DNA of 64,000 nucleotides. Origin: Maricaulis salignorans (GTDB taxonomy: Bacteria > Pseudomonadota > Alphaproteobacteria > Caulobacterales > Aquidulcibacteraceae). Under the pieces are notes generated by a model. It ran no database searches, was not told the origin of the DNA, and saw only the letters and a program-made list of their open reading frames with translations. Where the stretch lies: the NCBI GenBank assembly GCA_945891505.1, contig CAMDDL010000004.1:1-64000 (forward strand), in the 5' to 3' direction. Shown here one piece after another: positions 25,395 through 34,455 of this stretch; the stretch's first letter is position 1, and each line of letters begins with the position of its first letter. The position numbers and the translations under genes are program-made.

Positions 25395-27276
25395 TTACCC
25401 CTCGACGAACAAAAGCCAATAGGGCAGTAAGTGCCCCGGCGGTCATGCCCTCGATACGCGAGGCCTGACCCAATGTAGACGGGCGGACCGCCAAAAGCTT
25501 TTCCCGTGCCTCATTTGAAAGACCGCCGATCGCGCCATAATCGAGATCTTGCGGCAACACTAAGTCCTCATCTCGACGGAAAGCCACGATATCGGCCTGC
25601 TGGCGATCTAAATAGCCAGAGTAGACCGCCTCGGTCTCAAGCTGCGTTAGGGCCCTTTGGCTCATTCCTGCTAGGCCCGGGAACAAGTCCATCAAACGCG
25701 GCAAGCCAATTTGCGGGTGGGCAATCAATTCCAACACACTTCGTTTCCTGCCATCTTGGTTGACGGGCAGGCCTAGCTTTAGGGCCTCTGTCGGTGTGAT
25801 CGTGGTTTCAGTCGCATAGGAACGCGCTGACGAAATCTCACTCAGCTTTTGTGCGAATGCTTGTGTGCGATACGCGCCGACCAAACCGAGCGAGATGCCG
25901 ACTGGTGTGAGGCGCTGATCCGCATTGTCTGCGCGGAGTGTCAAGCGATACTCAGCACGCGATGTAAACATCCGATAGGGCTCTGAAACGCCGCGCGTGA
26001 TCAGATCGTCAATCAGGACGCCGATATAGGCCTCGTCGCGTCGGAAGCTAAAGGGCGCGAGCCCGCTCACCCGTCGCGCCGCATTAAGGCCGGCCATAAG
26101 GCCCTGAGCTGCTGCTTCCTCATAACCAGTCGTCCCGTTAATTTGCCCGGCCAAATAGAGCCCCTGGACGGCCTGAACGGACAGGTCTGAACCCAGCGCA
26201 CGAGGATCTACATAATCATACTCAATCGCATAGGCGTAACGGAGGATCTCCACCTGCTCCAGACCTGGGATCGTGCGCATAAACGCAGCTTGGACTTCCT
26301 CTGGGAAGGACGTCGAAATTCCATTGGGGTAGATGGTGGGATCATCCAGACCTTCTGGCTCTAAGAAAATCTGATGGCGATCCTTATCGGAGAACCGCAC
26401 AATTTTGTCTTCAATCGAAGGACAATAGCGAGGGCCGCGGCCTTCAATCGCGCCGCCATAAACAGCCGATAGATGGAGATTGTCGCGAATGATTTGATGG
26501 GTTGCCTCGTTCGTCCACGTGATCCAGCAAGGCACTTGAGGAATGGTTATCTGTTCGTTCAAGAAAGAGAAGGGAGACGGTGGCTCATCCCCCGGCTGCA
26601 TTTCACAGACACTATAGTCAATGGTGCGCCCATCCAGTCGTGCCGGCGTGCCAGTTTTAAGTCGTCCCATCGGCAAGCCGAGCCGATAAAGGGTTTGGGC
26701 CAGTCCAATAGCCGGGGCTTCATCAATACGCCCGGCTGGCCAAGTCTTCTGGCCCAGATGGATCATGCCATTCAGAAAAGTGCCCGTTGTGAGCACAACC
26801 GCAGCCGCTTCTATTTTGTCGCCATTCCCCAACACAATGCCGCGACAAATTCCGTCCATGAGGATCAAGTCTTCAACCGCGGCACTGAGGATGTCTAGAT
26901 TGTCCTGCCCGGCCAGAAGTGACTGGACGGCTTCCCGATAGAGTTTGCGATCCGCCTGCGCCCGTGGTCCGCGAACGGCAGGACCTTTGGAGCGGTTCAG
27001 CATTCTAAACTGAATGCCCGCCGCATCCGCGGCCTTGCCCATGATGCCGTCTAAGGCGTCTATCTCACGAACCAAGTGGCCCTTGCCAAGTCCGCCAATC
27101 GCTGGGTTACAGGACATCTCACCGATCGTCGCGGCATTGTGGGTGACCAGAAGCGTCTTGGCACCAACGCGCGCACTTGCCGCCGCAGCCTCGCAGCCAG
27201 CATGACCGCCGCCAATGATAATAATGTCGTAAACGCTCTGTGCCAAAGTCTTGCCTCTAACTGGGGCGGTCTCCAT
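25375..27276 (-). CDS. mnmG: tRNA uridine-5-carboxymethylaminomethyl modification enzyme MnmG
   Basis: This FAD-binding subunit works with MnmE to install cmnm5 or related groups at the wobble uridine of tRNAs. The 633-residue protein has the FAD motif [13 protein letters not shown] at residues 19-31, [11 protein letters not shown] near 163, and the conserved [15 protein letters not shown] stretch near 205. The annotated ATG gives about 10 residues more than the core and may be preceded by an imperfect GGGA ribosome site. The second parS site lies just upstream, between it and mnmE. Confidence 0.96.
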   Translation of the reverse strand: METAPVRGKTLAQSVYDIIIIGGGHAGCEAAAASARVGAKTLLVTHNAATIGEMSCNPAIGGLGKGHLVREIDALDGIMGKAADAAGIQFRMLNRSKGPAVRGPRAQADRKLYREAVQSLLAGQDNLDILSAAVEDLILMDGICRGIVLGNGDKIEAAAVVLTTGTFLNGMIHLGQKTWPAGRIDEAPAIGLAQTLYRLGLPMGRLKTGTPARLDGRTIDYSVCEMQPGDEPPSPFSFLNEQITIPQVPCWITWTNEATHQIIRDNLHLSAVYGGAIEGRGPRYCPSIEDKIVRFSDKDRHQIFLEPEGLDDPTIYPNGISTSFPEEVQAAFMRTIPGLEQVEILRYAYAIEYDYVDPRALGSDLSVQAVQGLYLAGQINGTTGYEEAAAQGLMAGLNAARRVSGLAPFSFRRDEAYIGVLIDDLITRGVSEPYRMFTSRAEYRLTLRADNADQRLTPVGISLGLVGAYRTQAFAQKLSEISSARSYATETTITPTEALKLGLPVNQDGRKRSVLELIAHPQIGLPRLMDLFPGLAGMSQRALTQLETEAVYSGYLDRQQADIVAFRRDEDLVLPQDLDYGAIGGLSNEAREKLLAVRPSTLGQASRIEGMTAGALTALLAFVRRGVSARASA

Positions 27277-27316
27277 AGCGAAATTTCCCGCCTAGGTCGA
27301 CTCATCGGTTCAGGGC

Positions 27317-27332
27317 TGTTTCACGTGAAACC
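27317..27332. promoter_or_regulatory. parS: parS centromere site 2
   Basis: TGTTTCACGTGAAACC matches the parS consensus at 15 of 16 positions with an intact 14-bp palindrome. It lies between mnmG and mnmE, 2.0 kb from site 1 and 3.4 kb from parB. The two sites bracket mnmG. Confidence 0.93.
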
Positions 27333-27348
27333 AGATGCGTCTGTGGTT

Positions 27349-28662
27349 TTACTTGCCGATGCAAAACTGGGAGAAGAGCCGGTCAAGCACATCTTCCATA
27401 TCTACTCGCCCGGTAACACGACCCAAAGCGCGCGCGGCCAAGCGCAAGTCTTCTGCAACCAGTTCCGGCGCATGAACCGAAGCTGTCAGCGCCCGATCCA
27501 GCGCCGCGACCCCTTCCCGAACCGCTTCGTGATGGCGCAATCGCGTTAGGGGCGCGGCTTCAAACTTACCAAGGTCGGCTTGCGCCCGTTGTGTGAGAAT
27601 GGCTTCCAGTTCGTCCAGCCCAAGTCGGGTCACGCTTGAAACACAGAGCTCCCCGACGCGCGCGTCTGCCCATGCTAAACGATCCGCCTGACCAAGCAGC
27701 CACAGATCTCCATCGGTCATCAGATCTTCGAATTCTGATTTATCGTCATGGCTTGTTACAAGGGCCAAACGTAAATCAGCCTCCTTGGCACGTTGCCGGG
27801 CCCGACGCACCCCCTCTGCCTCAATCAAGTCTTCAGAATCCCGTAGGCCCGCCGTATCAGAAATCAGGATCACCATCCCGCCCAGGATCAGACGTACTTC
27901 GACAATGTCACGCGTTGTACCAGGAATCGGGGACACGATCGCTGCATCCCGACGCGCTAATTGATTAATCAGACTCGACTTCCCGGCATTGGGCTTGCCA
28001 ACAATCGCCACCTGAAAGCCAGTACGAACCCGCTCTGCACGCTGGGACTCATTCAAGAAGCTTTCTAAGCGTTCCTTGAGAGCGTGGATGCGGCTCCGCG
28101 CCCGATCACTTAAGCCTGGAGGCAAATCCTCATCCGGAAAATCAATGTCGCCCTCGGCATCGGCGAGGCAATCAATCACCGCGTCGCGCCAGCGACCCAT
28201 TTCATCTGCCAGCTCTCCATCCATCTGCCGGAGCGCTTGGCGACGTTGTGCGGCTGTTTCGGCTTCAACCAAATCGGCCAAGCCTTCAGCAGCGGTCAGG
28301 TCCATCTTTCCATTCATAAATGCACGACGACTAAACTCGCCCGCTTCGGCAAGCCGCACATCGGAAACGCCCAAACAAGCCTCAATCGTATCGCGTACAA
28401 CCGCACGTCCACCGTGAACCTGCAGTTCTAAAACGTCTTCGCCAGTAAAGCTGTTTGGCTTTGGAAAAAATAAAACCAAAGCATGATCAATAGGTTCGTT
28501 GTTCAGATCGACCACGCGCGCCAGCTTTGCCCGCCGAGGCTCCGGAACCCCGCCAGTCAAGCGTAATGCGACGGTCGTACAGGCGGGCCCGGATATGCGG
28601 ATGATGCTGACTCCGGCAGGTCCCGGCCCCGAGGCAAGGGCCACGATGGTAGACAGTGTCAC
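27349..28662 (-). CDS. mnmE: tRNA modification GTPase MnmE with an atypical G4 motif
   Basis: This potassium-dependent GTPase is the partner of MnmG. The 437-residue protein has an N-terminal formyl-THF-binding domain (PAGVSIIRISGP at 15-26), a helical domain, an inserted G domain with G1 GKPNAGKSS near residue 222, G2 PGTTRD and G3 DTAGLR, and the C-terminal FCIGK. The usual G4 NKxD, which reads the guanine base, appears as GQAD in LWLLGQADRL. It starts with GTG at 28662, overlapping the upstream DUF6489 stop by four bases, so it is translationally coupled. Confidence 0.94.
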   Translation of the reverse strand: MTLSTIVALASGPGPAGVSIIRISGPACTTVALRLTGGVPEPRRAKLARVVDLNNEPIDHALVLFFPKPNSFTGEDVLELQVHGGRAVVRDTIEACLGVSDVRLAEAGEFSRRAFMNGKMDLTAAEGLADLVEAETAAQRRQALRQMDGELADEMGRWRDAVIDCLADAEGDIDFPDEDLPPGLSDRARSRIHALKERLESFLNESQRAERVRTGFQVAIVGKPNAGKSSLINQLARRDAAIVSPIPGTTRDIVEVRLILGGMVILISDTAGLRDSEDLIEAEGVRRARQRAKEADLRLALVTSHDDKSEFEDLMTDGDLWLLGQADRLAWADARVGELCVSSVTRLGLDELEAILTQRAQADLGKFEAAPLTRLRHHEAVREGVAALDRALTASVHAPELVAEDLRLAARALGRVTGRVDMEDVLDRLFSQFCIGK

Positions 28663-28952
28663 GAGCCCGCGTCGCTCGCGCCTTTGTCCGTTGTCGGTGC
28701 GGGCTTAGCCGGAATATCGCTGGTCGCTACCTTTAAAGCCGCGCCGACAAGCGCGCCGAAGGCTTCCGTGGCTGCGCCACCAAGCCCAGTCCAAGTTCGC
28801 AGCATGGGCTCAACATCGACCATATTGTCGGTCTTCTCGATCTTGTCCTTAGCGATCCCAACAAACGCTTCTTGGATGGAGGTCAGGTTTGGCATGCCCA
28901 AAAGCTCGCGCGCCTCGGTCGGTGTCAAATCCACTTCAATGCTGACTTTCAT
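28659..28952 (-). CDS. DUF6489 family small protein
   Basis: This 97-residue protein of unknown function begins MKVSIEVDLTPTEARELLGMP, the signature of DUF6489, and continues with an amphipathic helix and a Pro/Ala/Thr-rich tail. A purine-rich GGAGATAG ribosome site precedes the ATG at 28952; the frame is open further upstream, but that segment lacks conservation. Its stop overlaps the GTG start of mnmE. The family is found mainly in alphaproteobacteria, and its location before mnmE suggests co-expression. Confidence 0.8.
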   Translation of the reverse strand: MKVSIEVDLTPTEARELLGMPNLTSIQEAFVGIAKDKIEKTDNMVDVEPMLRTWTGLGGAATEAFGALVGAALKVATSDIPAKPAPTTDKGASDAGS

Positions 28953-29153
28953 GCTACCTATCTCCAGATTTGCGGACAAACACTTTTGGCCGCGCGCCTC
29001 ACCCATCGTGGCCTTCCCGAAAGACAACAAAACCGATTGTCATCCTGTGGTCTTGCGACTAGGTCATAGCCGTTACACCCCCTCACTTGGGGCGCGACTT
29101 TCGTCAGGTCAAGCAAGGCGACGATCAATTTTGATTTTGCGGAGGATACACAT

Positions 29154-29840
29154 ATGGGCGAGCATGTCACGATCAACGGACCAGATGGCGCATTCACGGC
29201 TTATATTGCCAGCCCGGCGCAGGCCAACGGCCGAGCTTTGGTGGTGATTCAAGAAATCTTTGGCGTCAACAAGGTCATGCGCGACTTGGCCGATACCTAT
29301 GCAGCCCAAGGATACTTTGCCGTGGTTCCAGACCTGTTTTGGCGTATCCAGCCCGGCATTGATATCACCGACCAAACGCCAGAAGAATGGCAGCAAGCAT
29401 TTGACTATTTTGCGAAGTTCAATGTCGATCAAGGCGTCGTCGATATACAAGCCACCATTGATTATGTCCGGCAAATTCACGCGACAATTGGCGCAGTTGG
29501 TTATTGCTTAGGTGGATTGTTGGCCTATTTGACGGCAACCCGCACCACCATCAATGCCAGCGTCAGCTATTATGGTGTTGGCATCCAAGATCGATTGGCC
29601 GAAGCCACGGCAGAGACCAAACCTTTGCTGCTCCACGTTGCTTCTGAAGACTCATTTGTAAACAAAGATGCACAGGCCGCCATGAAGGCCGGGCTTTCTG
29701 GCCATGCTCAAATCGAAATGTATACCTATGAGGGTCTCGACCACGCCTTCGCCCGGGTTGGCGGCGAGCATTATGATGCCACAGGGGCCAAGCTCGCGAA
29801 TGAGCGAACGATGGCCTTCTTCGCGGAAGCCTTGTCATGA
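29154..29840 (+). CDS. Dienelactone hydrolase family protein
   Basis: This is an alpha/beta hydrolase of 228 residues similar to carboxymethylenebutenolidase. It uses a cysteine nucleophile: C118 in AVGYCLGG, acid D166 in HVASEDSF and H197 in EGLDHAFAR. The EIFGVNK segment near residue 34 carries the conserved glutamate that activates the cysteine in this family. A strong GGAGGA ribosome site precedes the ATG. It overlaps the next gene by 4 bases. Substrate is not evident; no aromatic ring-cleavage genes are nearby, so a broad-specificity role is likely. Confidence 0.88.
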   Translation: MGEHVTINGPDGAFTAYIASPAQANGRALVVIQEIFGVNKVMRDLADTYAAQGYFAVVPDLFWRIQPGIDITDQTPEEWQQAFDYFAKFNVDQGVVDIQATIDYVRQIHATIGAVGYCLGGLLAYLTATRTTINASVSYYGVGIQDRLAEATAETKPLLLHVASEDSFVNKDAQAAMKAGLSGHAQIEMYTYEGLDHAFARVGGEHYDATGAKLANERTMAFFAEALS

Positions 29841-30817
29841 TGCGTCAAGTCGGCCTTTCGAGGCTTGGCGGACCAGAGGTCCTCGAATTGCGCGAGGTCC
29901 CAGTCCCCACACCAAAGCCTGATGAAATTTTGATTGAGATGGCCGCGTGTGGTCTCAATTTCATCGATACTTATCAACGTACCGGCCTTTATCCGATTCC
30001 CTTGCCCTCTGGGCTTGGCCTTGAGGGCGCGGGCATCGTGACGGCTATTGGCGAAAAAGTAACTCGCTTTGCAATTGGCGACCGTGTGGCTTTTTCATCG
30101 GGTCCATTGGGTGCCTATGCCGACTATGCTGCTGTGCCAGAGGGCCGAGCGGTAAGGGTTCCAGACAGTATCGGGCTCGATGTTGCCGCGGGCATCCTCC
30201 TAAAGGGCTTGACCGCCGAATTCCTAATCCAGCGCTTGCGCCCCATCAAAGCGGGTGACACCGTTCTATTTCATGCTGCAGCGGGCGGAGTTGGCCTAAT
30301 TGCCTGCTCCTGGCTCGCCCATTTAGGCGTACGCGTAATCGGAACGGTCGGGAGCGAAGCCAAAGCAGAGCTGGCACGTGAGCATGGCTGCTCAGAAATC
30401 ATCCTCTATCGCTCAGAGCCAATTGCCGAACGGGTCAAGGCGATCACAAATGGTAAGGGCTGCGACATCGTCTACGACTCTGTTGGTGCCGATACCTTGG
30501 TGGCATCGCTCGACAGCTGTGCACGACGTGGATTGGTGGTCAGTTTTGGCAATGCATCCGGTCCGCCCGCCCCGGTTGCTCCGCTCGACTTGTCCCGTCG
30601 TGGCTCCCTATTTCTAACTCGGCCAACCTTGTTTGATTATGTGGCAACGACTCACGAATTGGATCAAGCCGCCAAAGACTTGTTCGCCTTAGTCGAAAAA
30701 GAGGTAATCCGACCCGTCATTGGCGCGCGATATCCCTTGGAGCAGGCGGCCGACGCGCATCGCGCTTTGGAGGGGCGACAAACAACGGGTGCGACCATTC
30801 TTATTCCGCGCGGCTAG
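29837..30817 (+). CDS. Quinone oxidoreductase (zeta-crystallin-like)
   Basis: This NADPH-dependent medium-chain reductase lacks the zinc-binding residues of alcohol dehydrogenases. The 326-residue protein has CGLNFIDTYQRTGLYP near residue 38, GLEGAGIV near 62, and the nucleotide-binding HAAAGGVGLIACSWLAHLG near 145. Members reduce quinones or enones by one or two electrons. The ATG lies within the last codon of the dienelactone hydrolase, so the two are coupled and may act on related carbonyl compounds or share a stress response. Confidence 0.9.
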   Translation: MMRQVGLSRLGGPEVLELREVPVPTPKPDEILIEMAACGLNFIDTYQRTGLYPIPLPSGLGLEGAGIVTAIGEKVTRFAIGDRVAFSSGPLGAYADYAAVPEGRAVRVPDSIGLDVAAGILLKGLTAEFLIQRLRPIKAGDTVLFHAAAGGVGLIACSWLAHLGVRVIGTVGSEAKAELAREHGCSEIILYRSEPIAERVKAITNGKGCDIVYDSVGADTLVASLDSCARRGLVVSFGNASGPPAPVAPLDLSRRGSLFLTRPTLFDYVATTHELDQAAKDLFALVEKEVIRPVIGARYPLEQAADAHRALEGRQTTGATILIPRG

Positions 30818-30837
30818 TCCTCACCAGGAGGGCCTCT

Positions 30838-31383
30838 TCATTCGAATGCGGCTTCCAGCTCTTCGCGCAGCACATATCCAACGCCCTTTTCTTTGTAGCG
30901 CGTGATTTCTGCCCAGTTTCCGGACGGTGTCGCGGTATAGCCCCAGACTTGCACCATGGTCTTTGCAGGGATTTGATCGACCTGCGCTGTCCCCGGATTG
31001 GGTTCTTCCCGCAGCGAAATCGCTTTCTGGAGTGCTTTGGCTTTGTAGGCCCCCGTAAGAACGGGCCGACGGTCCGTGTCAATCTTAGACAACGGAAGAA
31101 AACCGCCACTTGACAGCTGAACCGTGACCATTGCCCAGTCATTTAGCTCCTTAGCTAGCATGACATTGACTTTTGCGCCGCGATCTAATTTCATCACCAC
31201 TTTAGAACCCGGCTGTGCCTGATCCAGAATTGTGGTCGAAACCCGCGCATAGCGAACATCGGGCTTCGGCTTCACAAACCAAAAAGTAAGACCACCAACA
31301 GCAATGACCGCAGCGATAGCTGGAAGGACACGTCCTATCGAGAATGGCTTCTTGGAAGGTGCGGGCTCTGGAAACTCAGGCAT
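30838..31383 (-). CDS. Membrane-anchored SH3-like domain protein
   Basis: This 181-residue protein has a proline-rich N-terminal tail, one membrane segment (about residues 17-37) and a periplasmic part with two bacterial SH3-like stretches. The first is near residues 45-100 (RGAKVNVMLAKELNDWAMV). The second is near 120-175 (EPNPGTAQVDQIPAKTMVQVWG and SGNWAEITRY). Such modules often bind peptidoglycan. GGGAG lies 8 bases before the ATG at 31383, and a GTG one codon upstream is also open. The ribosome site sits in the arm of a small hairpin (31394-31408). No specific family is recognised. Confidence 0.65.
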   Translation of the reverse strand: MPEFPEPAPSKKPFSIGRVLPAIAAVIAVGGLTFWFVKPKPDVRYARVSTTILDQAQPGSKVVMKLDRGAKVNVMLAKELNDWAMVTVQLSSGGFLPLSKIDTDRRPVLTGAYKAKALQKAISLREEPNPGTAQVDQIPAKTMVQVWGYTATPSGNWAEITRYKEKGVGYVLREELEAAFE

Positions 31384-31393
31384 CACAATTGCT

Positions 31394-31408
31394 CCCTATT
31401 CAATAGGG
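31394..31408 (-). promoter_or_regulatory. Hairpin covering the ribosome-binding site of the SH3-like gene
   Basis: On the minus strand CCCTAT and ATAGGG form a 6-bp stem with a three-base loop. The 3' arm is part of the AGGGAG Shine-Dalgarno sequence of the 30838-31383 gene, so folding would hide it from ribosomes. Confidence 0.45.
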
Positions 31409-31446
31409 TTCACTATGATGTCCCGCCAAGATTGTGTCCAGCCCCG

Positions 31447-31484
31447 CCGTTGGCGCTAGGACACCTGCGTCCTAAACGCCACGG
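31447..31484 (-). other. Long imperfect hairpin downstream of the PraR-like gene
   Basis: Three nested stem segments are separated by single-base or two-base bulges: CCGT/ACGG, GGCG/CGCC and TAGGAC/GTCCTA, around a six-base loop. It begins 9 bases after the stop of the 31493-31915 gene on its transcript strand. No T-run follows, so it may be a Rho-related or RNA-stabilising 3' structure instead of an intrinsic terminator. Confidence 0.45.
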
Positions 31485-31492
31485 TTGCGAAC

Positions 31493-31915
31493 TCAGTCTG
31501 CCAGCAACTTTACCAAGTCGATCGCCTTCTGGCGTTGCTTGGAAGATTTGATCGCGGCGAAGGCGATGACCAGATCTGTAGCATCTGGGTTCTGTGCGAT
31601 CAGGCTGAGGATGGAGGATTGTGGACCCTCAGCACGCTCAGACTTAGGGGTTAAGCCATATTGAGAACAATCAACGCCTTCGTAGAAATACTCAGGCCCG
31701 ACACCCAGAACACACGAAATTTGGAACAAACGCGACGCGGAAATCCGATTGACGCCACGCTCGTATTTCTGAAGCTGCTGGAACGAAATGCCCAGTGCTT
31801 GGGCAAGTTGATCTTGAGTCATATCGACGGCATCACGTTGCCGGCGAACCCGCTGCGCAACGAAATGATCGAGGTCATCGGCCTTACGGGGGTTTACGTT
31901 CTCTTTTCCGGACAC
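31493..31915 (-). CDS. XRE-family transcription regulator, PraR-like
   Basis: This 140-residue DNA-binding protein has a helix-turn-helix of XRE type at about residues 18-72: RVRRQRDAVDMTQDQLAQALG followed by FQQLQKYERGVNRISASRL. A C-terminal region ends in a helical AIDLVKLLAD. The QQLQKYERGxNR form and overall length resemble rhizobial PraR, a regulator of surface and quorum-sensing genes, but that assignment is from memory. It lies 24 bases after the end of the neighbouring LysR-type gene on the same strand. Confidence 0.8.
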   Translation of the reverse strand: MSGKENVNPRKADDLDHFVAQRVRRQRDAVDMTQDQLAQALGISFQQLQKYERGVNRISASRLFQISCVLGVGPEYFYEGVDCSQYGLTPKSERAEGPQSSILSLIAQNPDATDLVIAFAAIKSSKQRQKAIDLVKLLAD

Positions 31916-31939
31916 TTCACATACTCCATTACTACAACC

Positions 31940-32989
31940 TTAAGCACCACTTGTGGCGATACGACGTTTTGGCACCTGTGTTTGTGCAGGTGACCTCTCG
32001 GTAACTTTGCCTGCCCCTAGCGGCAGGTTAGACGTTTGCCCTACCAGAAAAGGTGCAAACTCTTTGGGCGGAACGAATTCCCTGCGGTACCAAGGCTTGG
32101 TTCTTTGGTCAAAAACCGCCTCTAACCACTTCAGTACAACTTTGATCCGAGGAATTCGTTCAATGTCGCGATGATAAACAAGGCTTAGCTCTATCGGCTC
32201 AACGGCCTCGCCCACCATGACCAGTTCCGGGTAAACTGACGCTAGAACGGTTGGCATGCCAGCTAGCCCTATCCCTGCCAAAACACCCTCAACAACGGCG
32301 GCACTGGAATTGGTTTCTACGCGTCGGCGCGCTAAATCCTGAAACGCAGGAACTTTACGCGGCATGTTAGCGGTCAGATTCTGTGCTGTATGGTGCAAGA
32401 ACGGATGCCGAAGCGCGTCTTCAGGGCTCTCGGGCATACCGTATAATTTAAAAAAAGCTTGCGAACCAAATAAGGCATAATGGAAATAGGCTACTGGCTT
32501 TGCTATATAACCAGGAACGGGTTCAGCATTGAAAACCAAAGCGATTTCTGCGTCAGCTTCGATTGGATTATTCGGCCAGAGCCCACAATCTAACCGCACG
32601 TCCAACTTTGGATTTTCCCGTAACAAGTGAGTCAGCGCCGGCGTCAAAAGATAGGCACCGACACCATCCGAGCAGGACAATGTGACCGCGCCAACGGGAG
32701 AAGTTGACTCGGAATCAAAGACTTCCCGTTCCATTTCCTCGATCTGGTTCTCGATGGTGCGCACCCGCGCAAAAGCCGTTTCCCCCGCCTTAGTCAGAAC
32801 GACACCTTGCGCGGTTCGCCGCACCAGTCGGGTATTCAGCCGGGCTTCCAATTGATCAAGCGCGCGAGACACAGTTGAAGGGTCAACCCGAAGGCTGCGA
32901 GCGGCCGCGTTTAACCCGCCGCAGACTGCGACCGCATAAAAAACATGGAGATCGGATAGATCTGATCGATGGACGACGACATCCTTCAA
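31940..32989 (-). CDS. LysR-family transcription regulator
   Basis: The N-terminal winged helix spans residues 9-68 of 349 (VFYAVAVCGGLNAAARSLRVDPSTVSRALDQLE, with QLEARLNTRLVRR after it). A periplasmic-binding-like effector domain follows, and the C-terminal tail is about 40 residues longer than usual. The effector is unknown. It is divergent, across 187 bp, from the four-gene unit at 33177-35317, which makes that unit its most likely target. It is followed at 24 bases by the PraR-like regulator. Confidence 0.9.
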   Translation of the reverse strand: MKDVVVHRSDLSDLHVFYAVAVCGGLNAAARSLRVDPSTVSRALDQLEARLNTRLVRRTAQGVVLTKAGETAFARVRTIENQIEEMEREVFDSESTSPVGAVTLSCSDGVGAYLLTPALTHLLRENPKLDVRLDCGLWPNNPIEADAEIALVFNAEPVPGYIAKPVAYFHYALFGSQAFFKLYGMPESPEDALRHPFLHHTAQNLTANMPRKVPAFQDLARRRVETNSSAAVVEGVLAGIGLAGMPTVLASVYPELVMVGEAVEPIELSLVYHRDIERIPRIKVVLKWLEAVFDQRTKPWYRREFVPPKEFAPFLVGQTSNLPLGAGKVTERSPAQTQVPKRRIATSGA

Positions 32990-33176
32990 CTAGGGTCCCC
33001 TCAAGTAAGCGGCCACTCTATTGCAATTATTCTGGCTCCCCAAGCTTTTTTTACTGAGTAACCCTTGAACCAATCCCCGCTCGGCAGCGCGTCTTTGCGT
33101 CCAAGCCTCTGCGGGTTACACCAAAGGCCAGAGAGAACACCACCTAAACTGTTCCCGATCAATACGTTAGGACCCA

Positions 33177-33833
33177 ATGTCACAAAGTTTTGCCCGCTCT
33201 AACTTAATGGCGCGTAGCCCCATGGCGGGACGGACGACTATTGCGCGCATCGCACGCGCGGCCCAAGATTTCCACGTTTACGCCTTGTCCGGGTCCCGTC
33301 TGATCGAAGGGCGCTCTTTAGCAATTGGTCTTGTCGGAGAGCAGATTGCCAGCTTGGAAACCATGAGCTGGGTGCATGAGCGCACGAAACTTGGCCTTCT
33401 AGGCGTGACACATGCCGGGCTTAATGGTGAAACTGACCCTAGCGACACGAGCCCGCTTTGCGGTCTTTTGGGTGTCGTACCCCTTACGGTGGCCGGCAAC
33501 CAAGCCGTTCTGGTTGATGCGTTTGACGCTGTTAGCCCTGACCCGGCTCATGTCTGTTCGATAGAAGATGAGCCTGCGGGAGTCTTCGGTTGGGGCGTTG
33601 CCGTTTCTCGGCATGAAGCAGCGCGCCTTTTGGTAAACTTGGCCCTGTTTCTCTCTGAACACATCATCCCATCTGCAGATTGGTATGCGCGCGCCGTCAC
33701 CGATGATGGTGCCAGACTGCTTATGGGCCGAATGAATCTCAGCCTGTTGGAAGGTACCAAAATTGGCACCCTGTGGATGTCATCTTTCCAAAAAACAGAA
33801 GCCATCAGGGTCCAACTTAGAGGTACTGCATGA
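33177..33833 (+). CDS. Unrecognised 218-residue protein, first gene of a four-gene unit
   Basis: I do not recognise a family. The protein has no signal peptide or membrane segment and is mixed alpha/beta with a basic N-terminus (residues 1-30, rich in Arg and Ala). A core follows around residues 35-130 with several hydrophobic strands and the pair CGLLGVVPLTVAGNQAVLVD. There are two cysteines. It overlaps the next gene (GNAT) by 4 bases, so translation is coupled. It is divergent from the LysR gene. The start has no strong ribosome site and might lie further in, at the ATGs of codons 11 or 16. Confidence 0.65.
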   Translation: MSQSFARSNLMARSPMAGRTTIARIARAAQDFHVYALSGSRLIEGRSLAIGLVGEQIASLETMSWVHERTKLGLLGVTHAGLNGETDPSDTSPLCGLLGVVPLTVAGNQAVLVDAFDAVSPDPAHVCSIEDEPAGVFGWGVAVSRHEAARLLVNLALFLSEHIIPSADWYARAVTDDGARLLMGRMNLSLLEGTKIGTLWMSSFQKTEAIRVQLRGTA

Positions 33834-34453
33834 TCCCAAACCTAGGCGTGCCCGACCGCATCGTCCCCAGCAATGGGCCCAATTGGAAAATTTGCGTTGC
33901 CCATCGTCTGGATGAAATCATGCAAGTGATTTCTCTGCGCGCGATTGCCTATATGCACGAACAATCCTGCCCTTATGACGAAGAAATTGACTGCAATGAC
34001 TTTGCAGGGGCCACCCATCTCATAGCCCGCTTGAATGGCGAGCCCGTTGGGTGCGTCCACCTACGGTGGTTCTCTGGTTTCTTCAAAGTCGGGCGGGTTG
34101 CTGTCCTACCCCGCTATCGCAAATCTGGTCTGGGTGCTGCTCTCTTAGAAGCCTCCTTCGAACTGGGGGCCAAGAAGGGATATGGCCATGCGCTTGGCCA
34201 TGTTGAACCGTCAATCGTCGGCCTTTGGCAGCGTGCTTGTGGTCTGACTCCACGGCCCGGGCGCACCAATCTAGCTTTCTCAGACCATGAATATGTCGAA
34301 GTTGAAAAATTCATTCTGAAACTTGAAGAAGCGATCCATCTGGACACCGACCCCATGATTCTATTGCGGCCAGAAGGCGAATGGGACCACCCCGGCGTGC
34401 TGGAACACTCCAATAACAGATTGATTCCATTGCGAACAGCAAGGCAAGCCTAA
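33830..34453 (+). CDS. GNAT-family N-acyltransferase
   Basis: This 207-residue protein has the GNAT acyl-CoA loop VLPRYRKSGLGAALLE (near residues 96-111) and the preceding beta strand FKVGRVAV. N-terminal to it lies YDEEIDCNDFAGATHLIARLNGEPVGCVHLRW, whose acidic E..D....ATHL layout resembles the GNAT subgroup that includes autoinducer synthases. That resemblance is weak. The C-terminal 50 residues are extra. The substrate is unknown. It overlaps the preceding gene by 4 bases and precedes the isochorismatase-like gene by 2. Confidence 0.8.
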   Translation: MIPNLGVPDRIVPSNGPNWKICVAHRLDEIMQVISLRAIAYMHEQSCPYDEEIDCNDFAGATHLIARLNGEPVGCVHLRWFSGFFKVGRVAVLPRYRKSGLGAALLEASFELGAKKGYGHALGHVEPSIVGLWQRACGLTPRPGRTNLAFSDHEYVEVEKFILKLEEAIHLDTDPMILLRPEGEWDHPGVLEHSNNRLIPLRTARQA

Positions 34454-34455
34454 CC

